A stretch of DNA of 64,000 bases from Solibacillus merdavium (GTDB lineage Bacteria; Bacillota; Bacilli; Bacillales_A; Planococcaceae), in assembly GCF_014836935.1 (NCBI RefSeq), contig NZ_JACSPW010000009.1:99586-163585 (forward strand). Reading direction: 5' to 3'. The notes beneath the pieces were generated by a model. The model did not search any database and was not told where the DNA came from. It saw only the letters and a list, made by a program, of their open reading frames with translations. The position numbers were made by a program, and so were the translations under genes. The first letter of the stretch is position 1. Each line of letters starts with the position of its first letter. Positions 1 through 8,165 of this stretch are shown in pieces.

Positions 1-59
1 GTTTTGAATACATAAGGAGGGGTATCAACATAGTATTTAGTGGGGAGGGATAGTAAATT

Positions 60-644
60 ATGTTTGGAATATCTGACCTCATTTCACTGATTATTTCTGC
101 GTTTATTATATTACCTGCTGTTGTATTTCTTCGGGAAATGGGCTATATAATTATAAGTTGGCTATTTGGTGTACGCGAGCCAAGAATAACAATCGGGTCT
201 GGACCAAGAATTATTAAACTTGGGATGGTCGATATTCGTAAATACTATCATGTGTATAGCTGGTTTTCGTATGATGAGTTAAAATATGAAAATAAGTTTG
301 CCTATATTTGTATGTATTCAGGGCCTATTTTAATCAATCTCTTCTTTGGTCTTACAATCAATTTTTTAATCGCCAATGGATGGGCTGAAGAATACAAAAC
401 ATTTTGGGATCGGTTTGTTTTTTATGCTTTTTATTATGTACTATTCGATGCAGTCCCAATGATTACGTTCAACGGAAAGCCCAATAATGGAATGATTATT
501 TATCAAATGATTCGGTATGGGAAACGTATTGATTCAGCTAAAGAGCCCTTCCTCCCAGCGACTTCAGATGTGGAGAAAGAATATCAAGAGTACATGAAGG
601 AATCTGAGGAAATTAAAAAACAACATAAAGAAGAAAAACCATAA
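60..644 (+). CDS. Degenerate M50-like (site-2-protease-like) membrane protein
   Basis: This 194-residue integral membrane protein has hydrophobic segments at about residues 8-24, 85-105 and 118-140 and a charged, Lys/Glu-rich C-terminal tail. The layout resembles the site-2 protease (M50) fold. Where that family has HExxH in its first core helix, this protein reads R25-E-M-G-Y29, so both zinc-binding histidines are replaced and only the Glu remains. The second family motif (NxxPxxxxDG) is matched only loosely by DAVPMITFNG near residues 130-140. A GGGGAGGG ribosome-binding site lies 10 nt before the ATG. The gene stands alone on the plus strand, ahead of a hairpin terminator. Protease activity is unlikely if the fold assignment is right; function is unknown. 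Confidence 0.75.
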   Translation: MFGISDLISLIISAFIILPAVVFLREMGYIIISWLFGVREPRITIGSGPRIIKLGMVDIRKYYHVYSWFSYDELKYENKFAYICMYSGPILINLFFGLTINFLIANGWAEEYKTFWDRFVFYAFYYVLFDAVPMITFNGKPNNGMIIYQMIRYGKRIDSAKEPFLPATSDVEKEYQEYMKESEEIKKQHKEEKP

Positions 645-724
645 CTAAACTAATAATAGATGTTATATAAACTAGGTCCATGCAGGCCGTTTGTTATAAA
701 TTTTAAATAATCTATAGGAAAAAT

Positions 725-768
725 AGCTTGGTGGGTGCAGCACCGCATTAACCAAGCTCTTTTTTTCT
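725..768. terminator. Bidirectional intrinsic terminator
   Basis: The inverted repeat AGCTTGGT/ACCAAGCT (725-732 and 751-758) is followed by a T-rich run on the plus strand and preceded by A residues. It lies between the convergent membrane protein gene and queE and probably serves both. Confidence 0.8.
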
Positions 769-775
769 TTTAATT

Positions 776-1504
776 CTATACGCCTCTTTTATTTCCCCAG
801 ATTAGGGTATGCAGTTGCGGTAATACCTTCACATTTTTTAATTCTGTATCCATCATAACTTTATGGATTAACCTTTGATAATTTTCCAATAAACGCTTAA
901 CCAATTCAGAATTATCCTTTGAATTAATATCATCATTTCCAACCTGAAGATAAAAATTGATACTCGGAAATTGAAGATGTACTTGTTTTGCATAAGCATA
1001 ATCCTCTTGATTAAAGACCACAATTTTGAGAGAAATATGCTGATTGTTGTTTCTCTCTCTAAGTTTCTCAAAAATATATGAGAGCATAGAAAAGTCGGTC
1101 GTCATGCCAGAACTTGGGGGCTTAGGTGAAATGGTTAATTCATCAATTTGATACAACCAGTCTTGCCACTTGCTTCCCTGGGTCTCCACGCCAATCTTTA
1201 TATGATTCTCTTTTAAAACTCTAACAAGCGATTCCAGATTACGAAGAAGGGCTGGATTTCCCCCTGAAATTGTGACGAATGAAAAGCTGTTGCCTCCAAG
1301 GCGTTTTAACTCTGACCAAATCTCTTCTGCTGTCATTTGTACGATAAGATGTTTGCCACTACCATCCCATGTAAATGATGAGTCACACCAGGAACAAGAA
1401 TAATCACACCCAGCTGTGCGTACAAACATTGTCTTCTGACCTACTACCATTCCTTCCCCTTGAATCGTCGGACCAAAAATCTCTATAACAGGAACTTTAT
1501 TCAA
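776..1504 (-). CDS. queE: 7-carboxy-7-deazaguanine synthase QueE (radical SAM)
   Basis: QueE converts 6-carboxytetrahydropterin to 7-carboxy-7-deazaguanine, the radical step in making preQ0/preQ1 for queuosine in tRNA. The iron-sulfur cysteines are C33, C37 and C40 (CX3CX2C) after a GPTIQGEG motif near residues 11-18. The C-terminus LPQLHTLIWGNKRGV is typical of the Bacillus enzyme. The frame is open to an ATG at 1552, but that start and the ATG at 1534 lack a ribosome-binding site. A TTG at 1504 has GAAGGGAG 10 nt upstream and gives a 242-residue protein starting MNKVPVIEIF, as expected for the family. With this start it overlaps the end of queD by 8 nt, indicating translational coupling. 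Confidence 0.95.
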   Translation of the reverse strand: MNKVPVIEIFGPTIQGEGMVVGQKTMFVRTAGCDYSCSWCDSSFTWDGSGKHLIVQMTAEEIWSELKRLGGNSFSFVTISGGNPALLRNLESLVRVLKENHIKIGVETQGSKWQDWLYQIDELTISPKPPSSGMTTDFSMLSYIFEKLRERNNNQHISLKIVVFNQEDYAYAKQVHLQFPSINFYLQVGNDDINSKDNSELVKRLLENYQRLIHKVMMDTELKNVKVLPQLHTLIWGNKRGV

Positions 1505-1970
1505 ATTCCATCCACTCCCTTCTCGCTTCAGCATAGCTTGTAGGAGTTTCATATAACTTAATAAATTCTACTCGTGCCCCATTAAATGTTTGTTCATCAA
1601 GCAAGGCTTCATTCAATTTTTCAAAGATCCAGACAACAATATTTTCTGCCGTCGTGTTCATCGGTGGTAGAGTCTCGTTTAAATAGTGATGATCTAAATA
1701 TATCTCTATTTTTTGTTTCCAAATCTCCTTGATGTCACCAAAATCAAGCACGAGACCACGTTCATCTGGATAACCACTTAACCCTAAGACTGCACGATAT
1801 GTATGACCATGTAGGTTTTTACATTTGCCCTCATAGTTATGTAAATGATGAGCCGCATCAAAGGTAAATTCTTTACTGATGAGAACACGTTTTGAATGAT
1901 ACTTTAATTGATTTCTTTGAATATCTTCATCGACTTTTTGTAGTTTCTCAACAATTCTAAAGTTAGACAT
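1497..1970 (-). CDS. queD: 6-carboxytetrahydropterin synthase QueD
   Basis: QueD makes 6-carboxy-5,6,7,8-tetrahydropterin from dihydroneopterin triphosphate, the second step of queuosine synthesis. The family signature is present: the zinc histidines in AAHHLH (about residue 41) and in LHGH (residues 54 and 56), and the catalytic Cys in GKCKNLHGH (C50). The 157-residue length is normal. An AGGGAGGAAT ribosome-binding site precedes the ATG by 8 nt. It is the first gene after a preQ1 riboswitch and is followed by queE. The usual Bacillus partners queC and queF are not nearby and must lie elsewhere if the pathway is complete. Confidence 0.96.
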   Translation of the reverse strand: MSNFRIVEKLQKVDEDIQRNQLKYHSKRVLISKEFTFDAAHHLHNYEGKCKNLHGHTYRAVLGLSGYPDERGLVLDFGDIKEIWKQKIEIYLDHHYLNETLPPMNTTAENIVVWIFEKLNEALLDEQTFNGARVEFIKLYETPTSYAEARREWMEFE

Positions 1971-2053
1971 TTAATAAGATTCCTCCCTGAAAATTTTCCC
2001 GACAACTTTCAAGAGAGGCCTTGTCATTCATCCTATTAAAACATATGTATAAA

Positions 2054-2085
2054 TAAAAAAAAGCCACGTCCTTTATGGACATGGC
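2054..2085 (-). terminator. Riboswitch-linked intrinsic terminator
   Basis: On the minus strand a perfect 9-bp stem GCCATGTCC/GGACGTGGC (one G-T pair, 5-nt loop, 2063-2085) is followed by nine T residues. It sits just downstream of the preQ1 aptamer and upstream of queD, the place expected for the regulated terminator of a transcriptional riboswitch. Confidence 0.88.
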
Positions 2086-2099
2086 AAGTTGTCATGTAT

Positions 2100-2140
2100 C
2101 CATAGTTTTTTATAGAGGGTATAAGCTATGAACCTCTCCC
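2100..2140 (-). promoter_or_regulatory. preQ1 class I riboswitch aptamer
   Basis: Reading the minus strand, GGGAGAGGTTC is followed by a short loop, ACCCTCT and the A-rich tail TATAAAAAACTA. This is the compact H-type pseudoknot signature of preQ1-I riboswitches: an AGAGG/CCTCT stem with an A-rich 3' strand ending in CTA. The aptamer lies between a good promoter and the terminator hairpin that precedes queD. Ligand binding is expected to favour termination and so lower queDE expression when preQ1 is plentiful. Confidence 0.9.
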
Positions 2141-2170
2141 GTTCAATTCCGGGTATTCTTTTATAAGAAT

Positions 2171-2199
2171 ATAATATACAAAGTATTAGAAAATTTCAA
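2171..2199 (-). promoter_or_regulatory. Sigma-A promoter of queDE
   Basis: Minus-strand -35 TTGAAA (2194-2199) and -10 TATTAT (2171-2176) are separated by 17 nt, placing the transcript start about 25 nt before the preQ1 aptamer. Confidence 0.7.
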
Positions 2200-2712
2200 A
2201 TTTATTATTTCACTAAAAATACCCAATGTCATTTTTACTCCATACTTTCTAATAATTTATCGTACTTAAGGTATTAGCTTATCTTTCTGTTATTCCCTTC
2301 AAAAGAAACCTATGGGAAAACAAAGCAATTTTTTTGTTGATACTTATTGTAAAACCCAGATGAAAAGTTAATATATTAAAAAAGATAGCCGAGACTATAT
2401 GGTAAAAGCTATACTTTTTCAATCTTAATATTACTATTTTAAAAAAATATTTTAATAATATCATATGACTTTAATACAATTACTCCTCACTTTACTCGGG
2501 TGAAGATATTCTAATTTTAATGCATAAAGTTCTACTTTTTTATTAAATTCCTAGGCAGATAGATTTAACATATTTTTGAAGAAATGATACTAATTATCAA
2601 TATTTTAAAATATTTAAAATTTTCGATATTCGAATTGATTCCCTTGTGATAAATTGGAAATATCATACTAGACTGAAAAGTATGACAATTAAGAGTGAAG
2701 GGGAAATGAGAT
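2200..2712. other. AT-rich intergenic region before the S8 protease
   Basis: About 510 nt of very AT-rich DNA between the divergent queDE and protease genes. Short open frames here have no ribosome-binding sites and no recognisable protein. The protease promoter should lie in the last 100 nt, but no strong -35/-10 pair could be assigned. Confidence 0.5.
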
Positions 2713-5700
2713 TTGAATAATTTTAAATTTACGAAGTTCTTTAGTAGTATTCTAGCTATCGTTATGGTGCTGTCTTTATTGATGCCATTCTCGAGTGCAA
2801 ATGCTGAAGAACTGAAATCATTCAAGCAGAATAGTCAAAGTGAAAGTATGATTCAACTAAAGGCGGCTATTGCTGAACAGCTAAGCTTGTCTAAGGATGG
2901 TCCAACTCTTCACGAAAGCTTACAAAGTGTATCTGGCAATCAGGATATTGCAGTCATTGTTCATTTATCTGAAAAGCCTGTTGCACTAGAGCAAGGGATG
3001 AGCCAAGTTAAAGGCAAAAAATTCTCCAATGCTAGAGCAAATGAAGTTCGTTCAAATGTAAAAGCTCAGCAAGCAAAAGTAAAAAAAGAGTTAGCTATTA
3101 AAAAAGTACAGATGACTCAAGGGTATACGTTTGATACAGTTTTAAACGGTTTTGCAGCAACTATTAAAGCAAATGATCTTCCGAAACTGCTTTCAGTAGA
3201 CGGAATCACACTAATTGAGCCTGATGCAACGGTTTATGCATCAGAAGATCAAAATATGAAATCATCGGAGCTTATTAAAGAAGAAACATTAGAAGCTTAT
3301 ATGAATACAAGTAATTCCTTCCTTGGCATCGAACAGCTATGGAACGAAGGTATTGAAGGACAAGGAGTTAAAGTAGCAGTACTAGATACGGGTATTGATG
3401 CAGATCACCCGGAATTTGCCGGAATTTATAAAGGTGGTAAAAACTTTATTCCCCACTCATCAACTTACAATAAGCCTCGTGCAGATGACGATGCATCGGA
3501 AACATTACCTTCAGAGCGCCCAGCTGGGACACCTGAATTTAATGCAAACGGTAGCTCGTTCTATACTTCTCACGGTACACATGTTGCTGGGACAATTGCA
3601 GCAATCGGAGCTAACGAATTTGGCATCAAAGGAATTGCTCCAAAAATAGACCTTTATGCTTATCGAGTTCTTGGAGCATATGGTAGTGGCGCTACATCAG
3701 GTATTGTTAAAGCTATCGAAACTGCCGTTTTAGAAGAAATGGATATTATCAATCTTTCACTTGGCGGCGGAGCTAACTCTGAAACGGATGCTGGTTCATT
3801 TGCAATTAACAACGCAATGATAGCGGGAACAATCGGAGTCATTGCAACAGGTAACTCTGGTCCAAATCGTGGAACAATGGGAACACCAGCAACTGCTCGT
3901 CTAGGGATTGCTGTTGGTAACACAACAAATCCAGAAACAATGTATAACGGAGAAGTTAATATTACAGTTGGTGATTACAACTTAACAAAACAGCTTCCAT
4001 TAATGGGAACAACTTTTGGTAAAGATTTAGCAACACAGCTTCAAGGTGAATTCGACCTAGTTGCGATTCCTGGAAACGGAGAAGTAAAAGATTTTGAAGG
4101 AATTGATGTAGCTGGTAAAGTAGCATTAATATCTCGTGGCAATATTGCATTCGTTGATAAAATTGCAAATGCAAAGGCCAATGGTGCAATTGCAACAATT
4201 ATTCATAACTTTGCCGGTGGATCGAATGCACCGGACATCTCAGGAACTTTCCTTGGTGATTCATTCGAATTCCTACCAACTTTTGATATGTCAGTAACAG
4301 ATGGTAATGCAATCCGTGCTGCATTAGCAGGCGGAACTGGAAAAGTAAGTTTTGGTAATTTTGCTTCCACAACAACATCTGGAGATGATGTAAACTCTTC
4401 AAGTTCACGCGGGCCATCTACACCGAACTTTGACATTAAACCAGATGTAACGGCGCCTGGAACAAATATTATGTCAACAATTCCGATGTACAAAGCAGAT
4501 TTCCCTGATGCAGATTACGCGGAAGCATATGCTCGTAAAACAGGAACTTCTATGGCAACACCACATATTGCAGGTATTGCTGCATTAATAAAGCAAGCAA
4601 ATCCTAATTGGAGCGCCTTCGATGTAAAAGTAGCGCTTTCCAATACAGCAAAAGTTTTAGATAAAACAAAATATGATGTGTTTTCTCAAGGTGCGGGACG
4701 CGTAAATGCTTATGCAGCGGCTCATCCAGAAATTCTTGCATATGCACTTGATAACGCTATTTTAGATGGCACAGGTGCTGTTGTAGAAAATCTGAAAGGT
4801 ACTGTTACTTTCGGTCCTCAATCACTGAAAGACGGTAATATTTCTGTAACGAAACAAGTTTTAGTAAAAGATATTAAAGGTAATGGCGGTAATTATAATG
4901 TTTCCGTTGATGTAACGAAAACTTTCGGTGATGCAACGATTACAGTAGATCAGCCAACATTTAATTTAGCTGGTGAGCAGCTTTTAAATATTACATTAAC
5001 CGCTTCACAAGCTGTGGCACCAAATGGCTCTGAAATCTTAGGTTTTATCCACATTAACGGTGGCGCTACAGAAGCTTCATTGCCATTCGCGGCTGACTTC
5101 GGCAGTGCAGCAACAACGGAAATTAAAGATTTTAAAATTACGGAAACAGACTTATCGTTTAACGGTGATGGTGTGAAAGACTCAGCAGTACTTTCATTCA
5201 CATTAACTGGAGATGTAACAACGAACTATATTGAGCTTTGGGATATTATGAATCCTGAAGGCGGAGAATATGGAGACGGGTATATTGGTTATCTTCATTC
5301 AGGTACTTCACTTGGAAAAGGTTCATATACACTGAATGTTGGCGGTCAGTATAAACCATGGGGCAGTGCACCTGCAACAACGATTCCAGATGGTCTATAT
5401 ACAATTGATTTCACAGGTCTTGCAGCTACTGGAGTAGTTTCGGATTACGTTGGACCAATTGTCGTGAAAACAACTAAACCGGAAATTACAGGTACAGCAG
5501 CTGAAGGTATCGTTACTGGACAAGTAACAGATAAGTATATTGACTATAATGAAGAGTTATATTTATACGGATTAGATTACAACTTAAATGATAAATTAAA
5601 AGCTTCATATGTTGCGACTGTAAATGGTGAAGTACAAGCTCCGGTTTCTTTCGACTTAAATCAGGACGGTAGCTTCACATTCCCGGTAACAGCAGAAACG

Positions 5701-6495
5701 AACGCTGTAACAGTGGTAATTAATGATGCTGCAGGAAATGTTGGCGAAGCGATTATCTTTGAAAATGAAATCGTTGAACCGGTAAAAACACTTTCTGTTA
5801 ACCCTACTCAACTAAGCTTAACAGCTGGCGAAACGGCACAGCTTACAGTAACAGAAACATCAACACCTGCTGCAGGTGATGCAACAGAAGAAGATGTAAC
5901 CTCAAAAGCTACTTATGTTGTTGCAGATGAAAATGTAGCAACAGTAGTTAATGGAGTAGTAACTGCAGTAGGAGAAGGTACGACAACAATTACTGCTTCA
6001 TACGGTGAAAATGAAGTAACTGTAAATGTTACAGTTACAGCACCAGTTGTGGAGGTACCAGTCGTAACACTGGAAATTGACCAAACTCACGTTGAAACGA
6101 GCATCGGTAAAGAAGTGAACGTTACGATTACTGAAGTAACTACTTTAAACGGTGAAACGACAGAAAAAGATGTTACAAAGCTAGCGAATTACAAAGTTCA
6201 AAATGACAAGATTGCTACTGTAAAAGCCGGTACTGTAAAAGGTAAAGGCCAAGGTACTACATCTGTTACAGTAACTTATGGTGAACATACACTGACGTTC
6301 GATGTGACTGTTGTTAAGCCTGGCAATGGTAACGGCAACGGCAATGGCAATGGCAACGGCAACGGCAATGGCAACGGCAATGGCAACGGCAATGGCAACG
6401 GCAATGGCAATGGCAATGGCAACGGCAATGGCAACGGCAACGGCAATGGCAATGGTCCTAAGCACAATAATGAATTTACCGAGTCTGAGCTATAA
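2713..6495 (+). CDS. Secreted multidomain subtilisin-like (S8) protease with Gly-Asn tail
   Basis: This large extracellular serine protease has 1260 residues. In order it shows a Sec signal peptide with probable cleavage after ANA (residue 31), an I9-type propeptide (about 75-175), and a subtilisin domain with catalytic D225 (VLDTGID), H287 (SHGTHVAG) and S613 (GTSMATPHIAG). A PA domain sits between His and Ser (about 415-510). Fn3-like beta domains follow (about 680-1010), then two bacterial Ig-like (BIg2) domains near 1020-1110 and 1115-1200, then a low-complexity (Gly-Asn)22 tail from residue 1204. The architecture resembles Vpr-like cell-envelope proteases. There is no LPxTG or S-layer anchor; the chain ends in PKHNNEFTESEL. 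The start is TTG with a GAAGGGG ribosome-binding site. It is monocistronic, with a strong terminator. Confidence 0.95.
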   Translation: MNNFKFTKFFSSILAIVMVLSLLMPFSSANAEELKSFKQNSQSESMIQLKAAIAEQLSLSKDGPTLHESLQSVSGNQDIAVIVHLSEKPVALEQGMSQVKGKKFSNARANEVRSNVKAQQAKVKKELAIKKVQMTQGYTFDTVLNGFAATIKANDLPKLLSVDGITLIEPDATVYASEDQNMKSSELIKEETLEAYMNTSNSFLGIEQLWNEGIEGQGVKVAVLDTGIDADHPEFAGIYKGGKNFIPHSSTYNKPRADDDASETLPSERPAGTPEFNANGSSFYTSHGTHVAGTIAAIGANEFGIKGIAPKIDLYAYRVLGAYGSGATSGIVKAIETAVLEEMDIINLSLGGGANSETDAGSFAINNAMIAGTIGVIATGNSGPNRGTMGTPATARLGIAVGNTTNPETMYNGEVNITVGDYNLTKQLPLMGTTFGKDLATQLQGEFDLVAIPGNGEVKDFEGIDVAGKVALISRGNIAFVDKIANAKANGAIATIIHNFAGGSNAPDISGTFLGDSFEFLPTFDMSVTDGNAIRAALAGGTGKVSFGNFASTTTSGDDVNSSSSRGPSTPNFDIKPDVTAPGTNIMSTIPMYKADFPDADYAEAYARKTGTSMATPHIAGIAALIKQANPNWSAFDVKVALSNTAKVLDKTKYDVFSQGAGRVNAYAAAHPEILAYALDNAILDGTGAVVENLKGTVTFGPQSLKDGNISVTKQVLVKDIKGNGGNYNVSVDVTKTFGDATITVDQPTFNLAGEQLLNITLTASQAVAPNGSEILGFIHINGGATEASLPFAADFGSAATTEIKDFKITETDLSFNGDGVKDSAVLSFTLTGDVTTNYIELWDIMNPEGGEYGDGYIGYLHSGTSLGKGSYTLNVGGQYKPWGSAPATTIPDGLYTIDFTGLAATGVVSDYVGPIVVKTTKPEITGTAAEGIVTGQVTDKYIDYNEELYLYGLDYNLNDKLKASYVATVNGEVQAPVSFDLNQDGSFTFPVTAETNAVTVVINDAAGNVGEAIIFENEIVEPVKTLSVNPTQLSLTAGETAQLTVTETSTPAAGDATEEDVTSKATYVVADENVATVVNGVVTAVGEGTTTITASYGENEVTVNVTVTAPVVEVPVVTLEIDQTHVETSIGKEVNVTITEVTTLNGETTEKDVTKLANYKVQNDKIATVKAGTVKGKGQGTTSVTVTYGEHTLTFDVTVVKPGNGNGNGNGNGNGNGNGNGNGNGNGNGNGNGNGNGNGNGNGNGNGPKHNNEFTESEL
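6322..6456 (+). repeat. Hexanucleotide repeat encoding (Gly-Asn)22-Gly
   Basis: An uninterrupted 135-nt tract of GGC/GGT alternating with AAT/AAC codons (unit GGCAAY) encodes 45 residues at the C-terminus of the S8 protease. The AAC/AAT alternation is irregular, suggesting repeated slippage of short blocks. Long open frames on the other strand and in other phases are artefacts of this repeat. Confidence 0.95.
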
Positions 6496-6511
6496 TTAAT
6501 TTTAGTTAAAC

Positions 6512-6547
6512 AAAAAGAGAAATTGCACAGTGCAATTTCTCTTTTTT
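6512..6547. terminator. Bidirectional intrinsic terminator
   Basis: A long inverted repeat, AAAGAGAAATTGCA then TGCAATTTCTCTTT, is flanked by A and T runs between the convergent protease and MFS transporter genes. Confidence 0.88.
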
Positions 6548-6568
6548 ACTTATATATTTATCTTAGAC

Positions 6569-7837
6569 CTACCTTATTACCATTTCTTCTTTCTTATTAA
6601 ACTCTTCATTTTCCAAGTTTACTTTTTCAGGCTTTACAACGAATATACTAATTAAAGTTGCAAGCGTGAACAAAGCCATAATTACGTATAATACCATGTC
6701 ATAGGATTGTGTCTTTTCCAGAATAAATGCACTTAGCTGGTTCCCTGACAATCCTGCAAATGCCCAAGCTGATAAGGCTAATCCATGCACAGTTGAAATA
6801 CTGTCTAAACCAAAACGGTCAGATAACAGTGGCGGTAAAGATGAGAACCCACCACCATAACCTGCATTTACGATACACAGTAAGGCAATAATAAGAATTG
6901 CCATAGAATTATTAATCCCATTAAACACAACCGTACATAAAATAATCCCAATGGAAGAAATGAATATAATTTTATAGATGGAGTTACGATCTTTTAAACG
7001 GTCACCCCATGAAGAGAAAGCAATTCTTCCACCTGCATTGAAAATAGCTGTTAATGAACTAACTAAACCAATTGCTCCAAATCCAATGAATGCTAAGATA
7101 CCTTTTTCTTGTGAAATTAATGCTAAGCCGCATGTAATATTGATATAGAACATCAACCAAATACCGATAAACGTTTTATTCGTTAATACTTTTCTATAAC
7201 TAAAGCTTTGCATTTGTATACTTTCTTCTTCATATCCTGCTGGTTTCTTTAAAATTAAGTGTCCAATAATCATCATTACTAAATAGATTCCTGCCAAAAC
7301 GTAAAACATTGTATAGATATTTGTTGGATTTACTAAAATCCCCTCATTGTTTCTTTCACCAAGTAACCTTTCCATTAACGGACTAGCAATGACCTTTGCT
7401 AAACCAAAACCGGCAACAGCAAGACCAGTCGCCAATCCTTTTTGCTCTTTAAACCAAAGCATCAGGGTTTTTACTGGTGTTAAATAGCCTATTCCAAGTC
7501 CAATCCCCATAACAAATCCATAAGAAATATAAATACCAATTAATGACTTTTGATAAATAAAAAAACCTGTTGCAGCCATCCCAACGACAAAAAATGTGGC
7601 CGCAAGCAATGACGACTTATGAATATCTCTTTCAACAAATTTTCCTCCAAAGGCCGCAGACATTCCCAAAACAAAAATGGCTATGCTGAATGCCCATTCC
7701 ACTTCACCAACAGAATTTCCAATGTAAGAGGCAATATCTGCCTTGAACAATGACCAGCAGTATACCGTACCAATACTACAGTGAATCAATAAAGCTGGAA
7801 TTACAGCACGCATCCACTTATTTTCAAACTTCTCCAC
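6569..7837 (-). CDS. OFA-family MFS transporter (oxalate/formate antiporter-like)
   Basis: This is a 12-helix major facilitator, about 422 residues, of the oxalate/formate antiporter group. The N-terminal WMRAVIPALLIHCSIGTVY-type helix, the glycine-rich fourth helix (GIGLGIGYLTP) and a C-terminal half rich in GGGFSSLPPLL-type motifs fit that group. Substrate cannot be read from sequence; relatives exchange small mono- or dicarboxylates. The open frame extends to 7882, but the GTG at 7837 has AAGGAG 8 nt upstream and begins right before the first helix, so it is preferred. The upstream region carries a PurR-type inverted operator overlapping a TATAAT -10 box, suggesting control by purine supply. 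Confidence 0.85.
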   Translation of the reverse strand: MEKFENKWMRAVIPALLIHCSIGTVYCWSLFKADIASYIGNSVGEVEWAFSIAIFVLGMSAAFGGKFVERDIHKSSLLAATFFVVGMAATGFFIYQKSLIGIYISYGFVMGIGLGIGYLTPVKTLMLWFKEQKGLATGLAVAGFGLAKVIASPLMERLLGERNNEGILVNPTNIYTMFYVLAGIYLVMMIIGHLILKKPAGYEEESIQMQSFSYRKVLTNKTFIGIWLMFYINITCGLALISQEKGILAFIGFGAIGLVSSLTAIFNAGGRIAFSSWGDRLKDRNSIYKIIFISSIGIILCTVVFNGINNSMAILIIALLCIVNAGYGGGFSSLPPLLSDRFGLDSISTVHGLALSAWAFAGLSGNQLSAFILEKTQSYDMVLYVIMALFTLATLISIFVVKPEKVNLENEEFNKKEEMVIR

Positions 7838-7869
7838 AATAAAAACTCCTTCATTATCCCAACAACCTA

Positions 7870-7912
7870 AAAACACGAACATTAAAAACTAAATTATATT
7901 ATACATTCGTGT
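7870..7912 (-). promoter_or_regulatory. PurR-type operator (two inverted PurBoxes) over a -10 box
   Basis: The plus strand reads AAACACGAACATT, then after 24 nt from the CGAAC core a mirrored ATTCGTGTTT. The PurR consensus is an inverted pair of boxes centred on CGAAC with roughly this spacing. The same motif with exactly the same 24-nt spacing occurs upstream of purA in this window. A minus-strand TATAAT (7898-7903) lies between the arms, so binding would block the transporter promoter. The rest of the gap to 8090 is AT-rich with nothing recognisable. Confidence 0.5.
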
Positions 7913-8090
7913 TTCGTTTAAAAATATCGTTATAATAATTAGTTTTTAGGATAAATGTTATTTAATTACGAAAATTAATAAAATGATTATATAACATCTT
8001 TACACATAAATGAATAGTAATTGTTATATTAAAAACATTTTTTCTAAGAAAATTTAGAAAAGTCACTTTAAATACTCTTTTTTATTCGCA

Positions 8091-8125
8091 ATAAAAAACA
8101 GCCTAATTATATTAATTAGACTGTT
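8091..8125 (-). terminator. Intrinsic terminator of the DUF4230 gene
   Basis: The minus strand shows the inverted repeat AACAGTCTAATTA/TAATTAGGCTGTT followed by a T run, 40 nt after the stop codon. Confidence 0.8.
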
Positions 8126-8165
8126 AAGAAGTGTTTTAAGAAGTTCCATTATTTGAAGTACCACT

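Noticed and set aside
2279..2464. 61-codon minus-strand frame in the gap before the protease
   Set aside because: Composition reflects AT-rich DNA and there is no ribosome-binding site.
6181..6499. Several open frames on both strands made of Ala-Val-Ile, Pro-Leu or Ala-Met-Thr repeats
   Set aside because: They are other-phase readings of the GGCAAY repeat in the S8 protease gene.
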